From: C00003060 sp964440795
Lineage (GTDB): Bacteria > Desulfobacterota > Desulfobacteria > Desulfobacterales > C00003060
Length of the DNA stretch: 64,000 bases
Direction of reading: 5' to 3'
Assembly (NCBI GenBank): GCA_964440795.1
Contig: CAYTTQ010000007.1
Location: 1 to 64,000, forward strand
Shown: piece after piece, positions 16,982 to 24,161 of the stretch
How the letters are laid out: each line of letters begins with the position of its first letter
Position numbering within the stretch: the first letter of the stretch is position 1
Translations under genes and position numbers: made by a program
The notes under the pieces: generated by a model
Seen by the model: only the letters and a program-made list of their open reading frames with translations
The model's database searches: none
Told to the model about the DNA's origin: nothing

Positions 16982-17797
16982 TCATGGCTCGGTTTTTTTT
17001 AAAACCAGGCAAGCCCACCCCCGCAATCTGGTTTGAAAGGCCATGGCAAAACCGTTCTCGCCAAACGTATCCTCGATGGGTGACAAAAGGTCGTCTCTGA
17101 ACCCGGAAATAATGAGAATTCCTTCAGAAGTCGCTTTTTCTTTCAGGATGGGGGCGAGGTCGGCCAGCGTAGGCCCCGACAGGTTGGCCACAATAAGCGA
17201 AAACTGTCCATTCAGCGTGCTGAAAGCCCCATCGGTAACCCGGACCCGTTGTTCCACCTTGCTGGCGCTTGCGTTATATCGGGCTTCCCACACGGCACAG
17301 GGGTCCACATCGGTGGCCACTACTTCCGGGACCCCCAGGCAGGCCAGCGCGATGGCCAGGATGCCCGATCCCGTGCCGATATCCAGACCTCTTAAGGGGC
17401 CGGCGGGTAGCATCGGCTCATGATCATGGAAAAGGCGATCCAGGGCCCTCAACATCAGGCGCGTTGTGGGGTGGGCCCCCGTACCGAAGGCGGATCCGGG
17501 GCTGATGTTAATAACCACGTCCCCCGGTTCGGCCGAATACGACTTGTGGGGCGGCTTGACGATGATATGCTCCGCCATACGGATCGGCCGGTCAACGGAG
17601 GATTCCAGAAAGTTGGTGCCCCCCAGAGATGTGTACGTCAAATCACCGGCGGCAATCATATCTTTAATCGTTTGCTTGACGACGGCCCGATCAGCATCGG
17701 CCACCCGGGAAACCCCTGTCAGTAGCTCACCTGAGGGCACTTTCCCGTCCCCGCGCGCAAGGGCGTCGTTTATGAGACTCCTGAGATCTTCGTTCAT
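16982..17797 (-). CDS. PrmA-like methyltransferase with DsrD-like N-terminal domain
   Basis: Residues about 80-270 form a class I SAM-dependent methyltransferase of the ribosomal protein L11 methyltransferase (PrmA) type: GSAFGTGAHPTTRLML, the SAM loop GLDIGTGSGILAIALA, and VANLSGPTL in the position of the catalytic N-I/L motif. The first about 68 residues differ from PrmA and resemble DsrD: VVKQTIKDMIAAGDLTY here against EVKKVVNKMVGEGTLEY in DsrD, followed by G-G/S-T and a hydrophobic pair. I infer a winged-helix module fused to the methyltransferase. The substrate is unknown. RBS is weak; a structured leader lies upstream (17798-17930). Confidence 0.86.
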   Translation of the reverse strand: MNEDLRSLINDALARGDGKVPSGELLTGVSRVADADRAVVKQTIKDMIAAGDLTYTSLGGTNFLESSVDRPIRMAEHIIVKPPHKSYSAEPGDVVINISPGSAFGTGAHPTTRLMLRALDRLFHDHEPMLPAGPLRGLDIGTGSGILAIALACLGVPEVVATDVDPCAVWEARYNASASKVEQRVRVTDGAFSTLNGQFSLIVANLSGPTLADLAPILKEKATSEGILIISGFRDDLLSPIEDTFGENGFAMAFQTRLRGWACLVLKKTEP

Positions 17798-17930
17798 GAT
17801 CCAGCCGCCAAAAACACCGCAAGCCGCCCAGGAAGAGGCGGCTTGATACTTGCCGGCGTCCGCTTCGTCGTATGTGACCGGAGGAGATTCCTCCCGGAGC
17901 TGAGCAGACGGTGCTGCATCGGCTCAAATG
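17798..17930 (-). ncRNA. Structured intergenic leader upstream of the PrmA-like gene (unassigned)
   Basis: On the minus strand this 133-nt spacer inside a putative operon can form three hairpins: GCAG/CTGC, CCGGGAGGA/TCCTCCGG, and a perfect 8-bp AAGCCGCC/GGCGGCTT (17821-17844) followed within 6 nt by five T. The last looks like an attenuator or terminator shortly before the start codon. It matches no riboswitch consensus I know well enough to name. Confidence 0.4.
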
Positions 17931-18278
17931 TCAGTCCGATTTCTCTGCTTTCAGAAGATCCCGATACCAGCAAGAAAACTCGTACATTCCCTTGAACCGA
18001 TCGTCGTCACTCATAATGCCCAAACAGATTTCCCAGACCCCTTGCCCGAACGCATTACTATAGCTCTCTTGCTCCCGGTTTGCCAGGAACTCCCGGGCCA
18101 GATCGAGGGCGGTGCGTTGAGTTTGATCTTTGCGTATATCAATAGGATCTTTGGGTTCAATAAAGGGATCCCATTCGTCGTACCCCTCTTTTTTCAGGAT
18201 GTGCGTCCGCCTCCGTGGGGACATGCTGTCGAAGATGGCCTTCTTTCTTTCTTGTTCTTCCGGTGATAACTTTCTCAT
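17931..18278 (-). CDS. Small conserved-looking hypothetical protein
   Basis: A 115-aa charged, soluble protein starting MRKLSPEEQERKKAIFDSM. I do not recognise it. It is rich in Arg, Lys, Asp and Glu, with a Trp/aromatic-rich C-terminus (GMYEFSCWYRDLL) and no Cys cluster or membrane helix. It lies 29 bp after the YkgJ-type gene and upstream of the PrmA-like gene in the same direction, so it probably belongs to the same transcript. Coding potential is supported by codon usage like its neighbours and by its clean fit between them. Confidence 0.7.
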   Translation of the reverse strand: MRKLSPEEQERKKAIFDSMSPRRRTHILKKEGYDEWDPFIEPKDPIDIRKDQTQRTALDLAREFLANREQESYSNAFGQGVWEICLGIMSDDDRFKGMYEFSCWYRDLLKAEKSD

Positions 18279-18307
18279 AGGCTTTATTTATCTCTATTTC
18301 CGCGGCT

Positions 18308-18955
18308 TCATTCGATGCCGAAGTATTTGTCGTCATATTCGGTAATTAGGGCCACAGAGGGGGGCACTAGGCTCATGCGCATCTTTCCATGTTTTGCACC
18401 GATTTGTTCTATCAACTCCCGGGAAAGCGCAAAGAGGCGGTCGTTCATTTTATCAAGATTTACCGTTGGATAGGATATTCCCTCTTGAAACTTTGCGTGC
18501 TCACAGATATGGGGTTTTCCTCCAATAGCCGTGGGAATACCATACACGCGGCAGGTGATGGGCCGCCATTCATACAGGTCACACAAATCTTCCGCATTCA
18601 GTAACGGGCAGCGAACCCTTTCCTGGGACAGGGCAACCAGGACGTCATCCGGAGATTTCCCCTCATCGATGTGCATCTTTTGCAGTTTCTTCTTGATCTG
18701 ATAGTATTTTCGATCCACCGTTTCCGCCCGGTCCAGGATCGGTTCCCGTTCCTTTTCGCCAAAAGATTTTCTGAACCGTTCGCTCATGTAGACCGCCTCC
18801 ACCAGCGTCAGGTCGAATACGGCATGACAACAGTCGGAACAGTGAATTTCACAGCTCACACATTCCTTGTGGGCATCCTTAACGCCTTGAAAAATCTTGT
18901 CGACTTCCGCCACCAATGCCTCATATTTGCCGAAAACGTTTGAAAAGTCAGGCAT
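18308..18955 (-). CDS. YkgJ-family cysteine cluster protein
   Basis: Predicted zinc- or iron-binding protein of the YkgJ/CxxCxxCC family. The N-terminal cluster CVSCEIHCSDCCHAVFDLT is followed by CPLLNAEDLCDLYEWRPITC, whose C-x-Y-x-x-R-P-x-x-C pattern is the family hallmark; another Cys is in HICEHAK. Its biochemical role is unknown. ATG at 18955 was taken; a GTG at 18961 is six bases after AGGGAG and is equally possible. It is the first gene of the minus-strand block and has a good promoter at 18988-19016. Confidence 0.88.
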   Translation of the reverse strand: MPDFSNVFGKYEALVAEVDKIFQGVKDAHKECVSCEIHCSDCCHAVFDLTLVEAVYMSERFRKSFGEKEREPILDRAETVDRKYYQIKKKLQKMHIDEGKSPDDVLVALSQERVRCPLLNAEDLCDLYEWRPITCRVYGIPTAIGGKPHICEHAKFQEGISYPTVNLDKMNDRLFALSRELIEQIGAKHGKMRMSLVPPSVALITEYDDKYFGIE

Positions 18956-18987
18956 GACCACTCTTTACTCCCTTCCAATTTCTCAAT

Positions 18988-19016
18988 GTGATAGCAGTAT
19001 TGGTCGACCCTGTCAA
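18988..19016 (-). promoter_or_regulatory. Sigma70 promoter of the YkgJ-PrmA-YcaO block
   Basis: A minus-strand TTGACA (19011-19016), 17-bp spacer and TATCAC (18988-18993) lie about 30 bp before the YkgJ-family start. Confidence 0.7.
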
Positions 19017-19111
19017 CGAGCATTTGAGGGGACAAACCGTGGGAATATAGCGCTAAAGCAGGACTTGCGTTTCCCCCGACAATTCCGCTTTCCGAGTGCT
19101 TCCGAAAAAAA

Positions 19112-19396
19112 TACACCGGTCAGCAACGAACTTGATTGACCGGGGTGTTGCATAAGGTTCGGGACGGTCTCAGATTTCAATGGCGCTAAAACTCAGCCTT
19201 AAGAGTCCCTAAGTTCCGTTGCGGCCGGGTTTACCAAATAAGCCATGTGGATTTACCAAGATATGTGGTGCCTGTTGAACTTCAAAGTAACAACGGAACC
19301 AAGGGACTCTAACGGCTTCAAACAGTTAGCCCCATTGAAATTTGAAGCGGCCCTAGCGCGACCTTCTCAAAAGGCAAGTCAAGTTCGTTGGAAGCG
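19112..19396. repeat. Large palindromic repeat element, copy 2
   Basis: A diverged copy of the element at 74-402. The core (about 19159-19363) pairs GATTTCAATGGCGCTAAAAC with GTTAGCCCCATTGAAATTTG. The inner arms AAGAGTCCCTAAGTTCCGTT and CAACGGAACCAAGGGACTCT also pair. The outer ends CAACGAACTTGA (19114) and TCAAGTTCGTTG (19379) are inverted. It fills most of the divergent spacer between the YkgJ-family and second YcaO genes. Confidence 0.72.
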
Positions 19397-19418
19397 CCGG
19401 TAACAAGGTTCTCGGTCG

Positions 19419-19447
19419 TTGACAATGAGGCGCATATCCTCTACCAA
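19419..19447 (+). promoter_or_regulatory. Candidate promoter of YcaO gene 2
   Basis: TTGACA (19419-19424), 17 bp and TACCAA (19442-19447), about 38 bp before the ATG, which has AAAGGAGG as RBS. Confidence 0.5.
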
Positions 19448-19484
19448 ATATGTTTCATAAGATCTGCTCGGAAAAGGAGGCAGC

Positions 19485-21155
19485 ATGGTAAAATATGAAC
19501 TCCAGCACCAGGGGACCGATCTGGGGACCGGGTCGTTTGCCCCCGTGCCGGTAGAGGTTATGGAATTTGAATCCGGCCTCGATTACCTCAAGAACCACCC
19601 GTATGACGAATTTATGCATAATTATCTGCTGGATATCGGTATGACGTTTGGACCCAACCTCGTCCAACACCTCATGGAGACCGCTAAAAGTGAAGGTCCT
19701 CATCTGCTTGCGCTCATGGTGGAGTTGGGTTTCTTGAGCCAGCGATTGGCCGAGGTGGTGAGCCCCATGGATAATACTGAGATGGAAAAGCTGGCCGCCT
19801 TCACCCCGCTTATCTACATTCGCTGGTCACTTGAAGAACAAAGAGATGCGCTGCGTCCCTATTGGCTTGGCATGTTCGCCGATTCGGTGTTGCGGCACCG
19901 GCCACGGGTTCCCGTCGAGGACGTCGCATACCCCCTTCCCTTTGACAGGGAGAGCATCCGCGCTTGGGAAAGACAGGCGGTCCACATCGCGGAAATCGTC
20001 CCTCGTTGCGTCGCGTCGACCGGGGACCAGAGGCGTTCGAAAGAAACCTATCAGCGGGCCACGGACCGTCTGGCCGGAATGGGGCTGAGAATGAGCCCGG
20101 TAACAAAAAACCCGGCAAGCCTCACGCCGTTCGCCCTTCAAGTGGAATGGCAAATGGCAGTGACTGTCTCCGCAGGGCGGCATGATTGGGTCTTGGCGGG
20201 GCGAATGACGAGCTACGGGAAAGGCGGGGATATGGACGCTGCCCGGGCTTCCTGCTTCATGGAGGTCGTCGAACGGGTGTCGGCCTTTGCCGGCTTCGAT
20301 TCGGAAGGTCCCGTCGGTTACGAGGAAGATCCGTCTTGGGTTGTGGGTCATCGGGACGACCTGGCTGAGTCGTACCCCCTTTTGGATCCCAACGAACTCT
20401 TACTGGAAGTTTCCTATGGTAACCAAGTGCTTTCGTGGATCCGCGGTGAGCGGGTTACCGAAACCGGTTCCGAGCCGATTTACGTCCCTGCGCAGCTGGT
20501 CTTCCTCTTTTGCAACCTCGACGAAATCAGTCTGACCAGCGGTCTCCCGTCCACGGGGCTTGCTTCGGGAAACACCTTGGAAGGGGCCAAGCTTAGTGCT
20601 CTGCTCGAAGTCATCGAGCGAGATGCAGAACGGTTGGTTCCCTATTCCCGGGACCGATGTTTCTTCCCGGATCCCGATGTATCTGCCTTGAGTCCGATTC
20701 TCAAGGATCTGGGAGAGGCCGGATCGATGATCCTGTTTATGGACATGACGTCCGAGTTCGGCGTTCCTTGCTTCAAGGCGTTCGTCGAAGGACCGAACGG
20801 TGAGATTTTGAAGGGATGTGCCGCAGACCTGGACGGTACCCGGGCGATGGTGTCGGCGTTGACGGAACTGCCCTATCATCCCTCATGGTTTCCGTTACAA
20901 GCTCCGCCCGGCGATTTGCCCACCCGCGGGGCGGACGTGATCGAATCTTTTTCCTCCGGGAAGACCGCCCAAGACCTGGCGCTTTTGGAAAACGTTCTGA
21001 TGGCGAACGGCTACCGGCCCATCTATGTGAATCTTGCACGGAAGGATCTCGGTATTCCCGTAGTCAAGGCGGTGGTGCCGGGACTGGAGATGTTGCCCGA
21101 GTTTCACTCCTACTCGCCACTGACCTTTCGCCAATTCGCCCATTACTTCCGTTGA
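19485..21155 (+). CDS. YcaO-domain protein 2 with extra N-terminal domain
   Basis: A 556-aa protein. Residues about 1-195 form a helical region I do not recognise, and about 200-556 are a YcaO domain. ATP-site signatures are RASCFMEVVERVSAFAGF and EGAKLSALLEVIERDAERL. It is a diverged paralogue of the YcaO protein encoded at 15635-16948 and is transcribed away from it across the palindromic element. No TfuA or precursor gene is adjacent. Two YcaO proteins flanking the dsr locus suggest a dedicated modification of a local target, but the target is unknown. The stop is followed by two direct copies of TAGGAGTCCGG at 21156 and 21172. Confidence 0.86.
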   Translation: MVKYELQHQGTDLGTGSFAPVPVEVMEFESGLDYLKNHPYDEFMHNYLLDIGMTFGPNLVQHLMETAKSEGPHLLALMVELGFLSQRLAEVVSPMDNTEMEKLAAFTPLIYIRWSLEEQRDALRPYWLGMFADSVLRHRPRVPVEDVAYPLPFDRESIRAWERQAVHIAEIVPRCVASTGDQRRSKETYQRATDRLAGMGLRMSPVTKNPASLTPFALQVEWQMAVTVSAGRHDWVLAGRMTSYGKGGDMDAARASCFMEVVERVSAFAGFDSEGPVGYEEDPSWVVGHRDDLAESYPLLDPNELLLEVSYGNQVLSWIRGERVTETGSEPIYVPAQLVFLFCNLDEISLTSGLPSTGLASGNTLEGAKLSALLEVIERDAERLVPYSRDRCFFPDPDVSALSPILKDLGEAGSMILFMDMTSEFGVPCFKAFVEGPNGEILKGCAADLDGTRAMVSALTELPYHPSWFPLQAPPGDLPTRGADVIESFSSGKTAQDLALLENVLMANGYRPIYVNLARKDLGIPVVKAVVPGLEMLPEFHSYSPLTFRQFAHYFR

Positions 21156-21301
21156 TAGGAGTCCGGTTTAGTAGGAGTCCGGCCTGAGTTTCTTGACTAT
21201 CCCCCCGGCTTTTGTCAAGATTAACGAAATCGTAAAAATTGTGGCTGCCCCCAGGACCCAGGACCCCACGGAGGCCCCACCGATCGTTCGGGGAGACCGT
21301 C

Positions 21302-22117
21302 ATGGAACCATTGTTGGAAGTATCAGGGCTTTGCAAAGAATTCGGCGGCCTTAGGGCTATTAAAGACTTGTCGTTTGCGGTCTACCCGGGGCAAGTCAAA
21401 TCGGTTATCGGCCCCAACGGTGCGGGGAAGACCACGCTCTTTCGAATGATTACCGGCATCGTAAAGCCTACGAGCGGAAAAATCCGTATGGACCATACGG
21501 CCTTAAACGGGCTTCGGCCGCACCAGGTGGCGGAAAGAGGAATTGCCAGTACCTTTCAGACCGTTGAGTTGTTCGGGGAGATGACCGCGCTGGAAAATGT
21601 AATGGTGGGGCGTCACGTACGGAGCCGGTCGGAGATTTTTTCCTCGGGCCTGCGCCTGGCCGGGATGCGCCGGGAAGAAGATGAGATCAGACAGATGGCC
21701 CTCGAAAAACTCGACTTTGTGGGCCTGCTTGATAAAGAGAATCTCAAGGCACACAGCCTTTCTCTGGGAGAACAGAAAAGCCTGGAAATCGCTCGTGCCC
21801 TGGCGACAGGCCCCCGGCTGCTCTTGTTGGACGAGCCGGCCGGCGGACTGAACGACCGGGAAACCGAACGGCTTGCCGAGCGGATTTCGGCCATCAGAGA
21901 CCAAGGGATAACGGTTTTGTTGGTGGAACATGACATGAATCTGGTCATGAACATCTCCAACGACATCGTGGTCATCAATTACGGAGAGAAGATCGCCGAA
22001 GGCCCACCTGAGGCGATTAAAGATAATCAAGCCGTGGTGGATGCCTATCTGGGAGAGGCCATAGACTACTCAGACCTGAGGCGTTTGGAGAAGGACACCG
22101 TTGAAACATATTCGTAA
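21302..22117 (+). CDS. LivG-type ABC transporter ATP-binding protein
   Basis: ATPase of the branched-chain amino acid (HAAT) importer type. Walker A GPNGAGKTTLF, signature LSLGEQKSLEIARAL, Walker B LLLLDEPAGGL and the switch His in LLVEHDMNLV are all present over 271 aa. The ATG at 21302 begins MEPLLEVSGLCKEFGGL, the family start. No permease or binding protein is nearby, so it is an orphan that must work with components encoded elsewhere. Its 3' end overlaps lepA by 17 bp. Confidence 0.9.
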   Translation: MEPLLEVSGLCKEFGGLRAIKDLSFAVYPGQVKSVIGPNGAGKTTLFRMITGIVKPTSGKIRMDHTALNGLRPHQVAERGIASTFQTVELFGEMTALENVMVGRHVRSRSEIFSSGLRLAGMRREEDEIRQMALEKLDFVGLLDKENLKAHSLSLGEQKSLEIARALATGPRLLLLDEPAGGLNDRETERLAERISAIRDQGITVLLVEHDMNLVMNISNDIVVINYGEKIAEGPPEAIKDNQAVVDAYLGEAIDYSDLRRLEKDTVETYS

Positions 22118-23897
22118 CTTCAGCATTATCGCTCATATTAACCATGGAAAATCGACCCTCTCCGATTGTTTTATCCAAACGAGCGGCATTGTCCCGGACC
22201 GGGAGTTTAAGGAGCAAATCCTGGATTCCATGGATCTGGAGAGAGAACGAGGGATTACCATAAAAAGCCAGGCCATCTCTTTGCCTTACACGGCGGCGGA
22301 TGGAAAGACGTATACCCTGAATCTCATTGATACCCCCGGCCACGTTGATTTCACGTATGAGGTCTCCCGGTCCTTGGCCTCGTGCGAGGGGGTACTTATC
22401 TTGGTCGATGCCAGTCAAGGCGTGGAGGCTCAGACCGTGGCCAACCTATATTTGGCCCTGGACCACAACCTGGAGATCATTCCCGTCATCAACAAAATCG
22501 ATTTGCCGGCGGCCGATGTGGAACGAACCCAGGCGGAAATCGAGCACGATCTGGGGCTGGACTCCGAGGATGCCATCCTTGCCTCGGCAAAAGAGGGTAC
22601 CGGCATCCACGAAATTATGGAAGCCATCGTTACCAAGTTACCCCCGCCGAGTGGAAGTCCCGACAAACCTTTCCAGGCCCTCATTTTTGATTCCAGCTAC
22701 GATCCGTACCGGGGGACCATCATTCATTGCCGGATTTTTCAGGGAAGCCTTAATCCGGGCCAAACGATTCGCTTTATGTCCAACAATGCTACCTATCGTG
22801 TGGAAGAGGTGGGGATCTTTCAAATCCGGCGGGTGAAAAAAACGGAACTCTCCGCGGGGATGGTGGGGTATATCATCGCCGGTATAAAGACCCTAAGCGA
22901 CACCAAGTGCGGGGATACGATCACCCGGGACGATTTTTCGTGCACCCGACCGCTGCCCGGATTCCGGGAGGTCAAATCGGTCGTTTTCTCCTCTATATAT
23001 CCTGTGGCCTCGGATGAATATGCAGACCTGGTCAATGCCATGGACAAGCTGAAGCTTAATGATGCGGCCTTGGAATATGAAAAGGATACTTCGGCAGCTC
23101 TCGGTTTCGGATTCCGGTGCGGGTTTCTGGGACTTCTCCACCTGGAAATCGTTCAGGAACGGCTGGAACGCGAGTTTGGTTTGTCTCTGATCATTACGTC
23201 TCCATCGGTCAAATACCAATTCATCATGAACGACGGTAGTGCGAAAACCATAGACAATCCTTCGCTATATCCGGATCCCACGGACATTGCATCGACGCAA
23301 GAGCCCTTTATCCGGACGACGATCATGCTTCCGGACAAATATCTCGGAGCGGTCATGCAGCTGTGTCTGGAGCGACGGGGGACAAAAACGCAGCCGCATT
23401 ATATCGGTACCCAGCGGGTTGAACTGGTTTGTGAGTTGCCCTTGGCCGAGGTGACATACGATTTTTATGACCGTTTGAAAACGGTAACTCAGGGATATGG
23501 GTCCTTCGATTATGAAATGCTCGATTACCGGGACAGCGATCTGGTCAAACTGGATATCCTCATCAACGGGGAACCGGTTGACGCCTTGTCCCAGTTGGTG
23601 CATCGGGAAGCGGCCTACAAGCGGGCCCGTCATGCCTGCGAAAAGCTCAAAGAAGAAATTCCCAAACAGATGTTCAAAATCGCCATCCAAGGGGCCATCG
23701 GCGGAAAAATTATCGCGCGGGAGACCATTTCCGCTTACCGTAAGGACGTCACGGCGAAGTGTTACGGCGGGGATATCACCCGAAAACGCAAGCTGCTGGA
23801 AAAACAAAGAAAGGGCAAGAAGCGGATGAAGATGGTCGGTTCGGTAATGATTCCCCAGTCCGCTTTCTTGGCCGTACTCAAACAAGACAGTGAATAG
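22101..23897 (+). CDS. lepA: LepA / elongation factor 4, ribosomal GTPase
   Basis: Translational GTPase (598 aa) that acts on elongating or initiating ribosomes. G motifs: AHINHGKSTL (G1), RGIT (G2), DTPGH (G3), NKID (G4). The C-terminal LepA-specific domain with DITRKRKLLEKQRKGKKRM is complete. It starts at a TTG (22101) within the end of the upstream ABC gene, giving the usual M-K-x-I-R-N-F start; GGAGAAGGA lies upstream. Odd point: the G1 loop has Asn where translational GTPases have Asp (HIDHGK). Confidence 0.96.
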   Translation: MKHIRNFSIIAHINHGKSTLSDCFIQTSGIVPDREFKEQILDSMDLERERGITIKSQAISLPYTAADGKTYTLNLIDTPGHVDFTYEVSRSLASCEGVLILVDASQGVEAQTVANLYLALDHNLEIIPVINKIDLPAADVERTQAEIEHDLGLDSEDAILASAKEGTGIHEIMEAIVTKLPPPSGSPDKPFQALIFDSSYDPYRGTIIHCRIFQGSLNPGQTIRFMSNNATYRVEEVGIFQIRRVKKTELSAGMVGYIIAGIKTLSDTKCGDTITRDDFSCTRPLPGFREVKSVVFSSIYPVASDEYADLVNAMDKLKLNDAALEYEKDTSAALGFGFRCGFLGLLHLEIVQERLEREFGLSLIITSPSVKYQFIMNDGSAKTIDNPSLYPDPTDIASTQEPFIRTTIMLPDKYLGAVMQLCLERRGTKTQPHYIGTQRVELVCELPLAEVTYDFYDRLKTVTQGYGSFDYEMLDYRDSDLVKLDILINGEPVDALSQLVHREAAYKRARHACEKLKEEIPKQMFKIAIQGAIGGKIIARETISAYRKDVTAKCYGGDITRKRKLLEKQRKGKKRMKMVGSVMIPQSAFLAVLKQDSE

Positions 23898-23988
23898 ACC
23901 GAACAAGTGTCCCGTGTGCGATTTTCAGTTTGGGCGTGTCCCCATGTAACTTTTGTGTTGATATTTTTGTTGAACATGATAGGTTCCC

Positions 23989-24029
23989 GACACAGACAGC
24001 TTAAATAGTCTGTCAGTGTCTCATCTTTT
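23989..24029 (+). terminator. Probable terminator after lepA
   Basis: An 11-bp stem with one mismatch (GACACAGACAG at 23989-23999, CTGTCAGTGTC at 24010-24020), a 10-nt loop, then TCATCTTTT. Confidence 0.55.
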
Positions 24030-24161
24030 GCCTCTGGAGGTTGTCGGAAATCGCTTTCTTCGGAGGCTTTTTTATCTGTTGTGATTCGGTATGCAACCCC
24101 CGAATCCGGCAAGTGTACCGATTCCCCCGTATATGCCCTCCATCCCCGGAAGGAGAACACC

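Noticed and set aside
15635..21155. Thiazole/oxazole-modified microcin (LAP) cluster
   Set aside because: There is no precursor peptide, cyclodehydratase partner, dehydrogenase or exporter near the YcaO genes.
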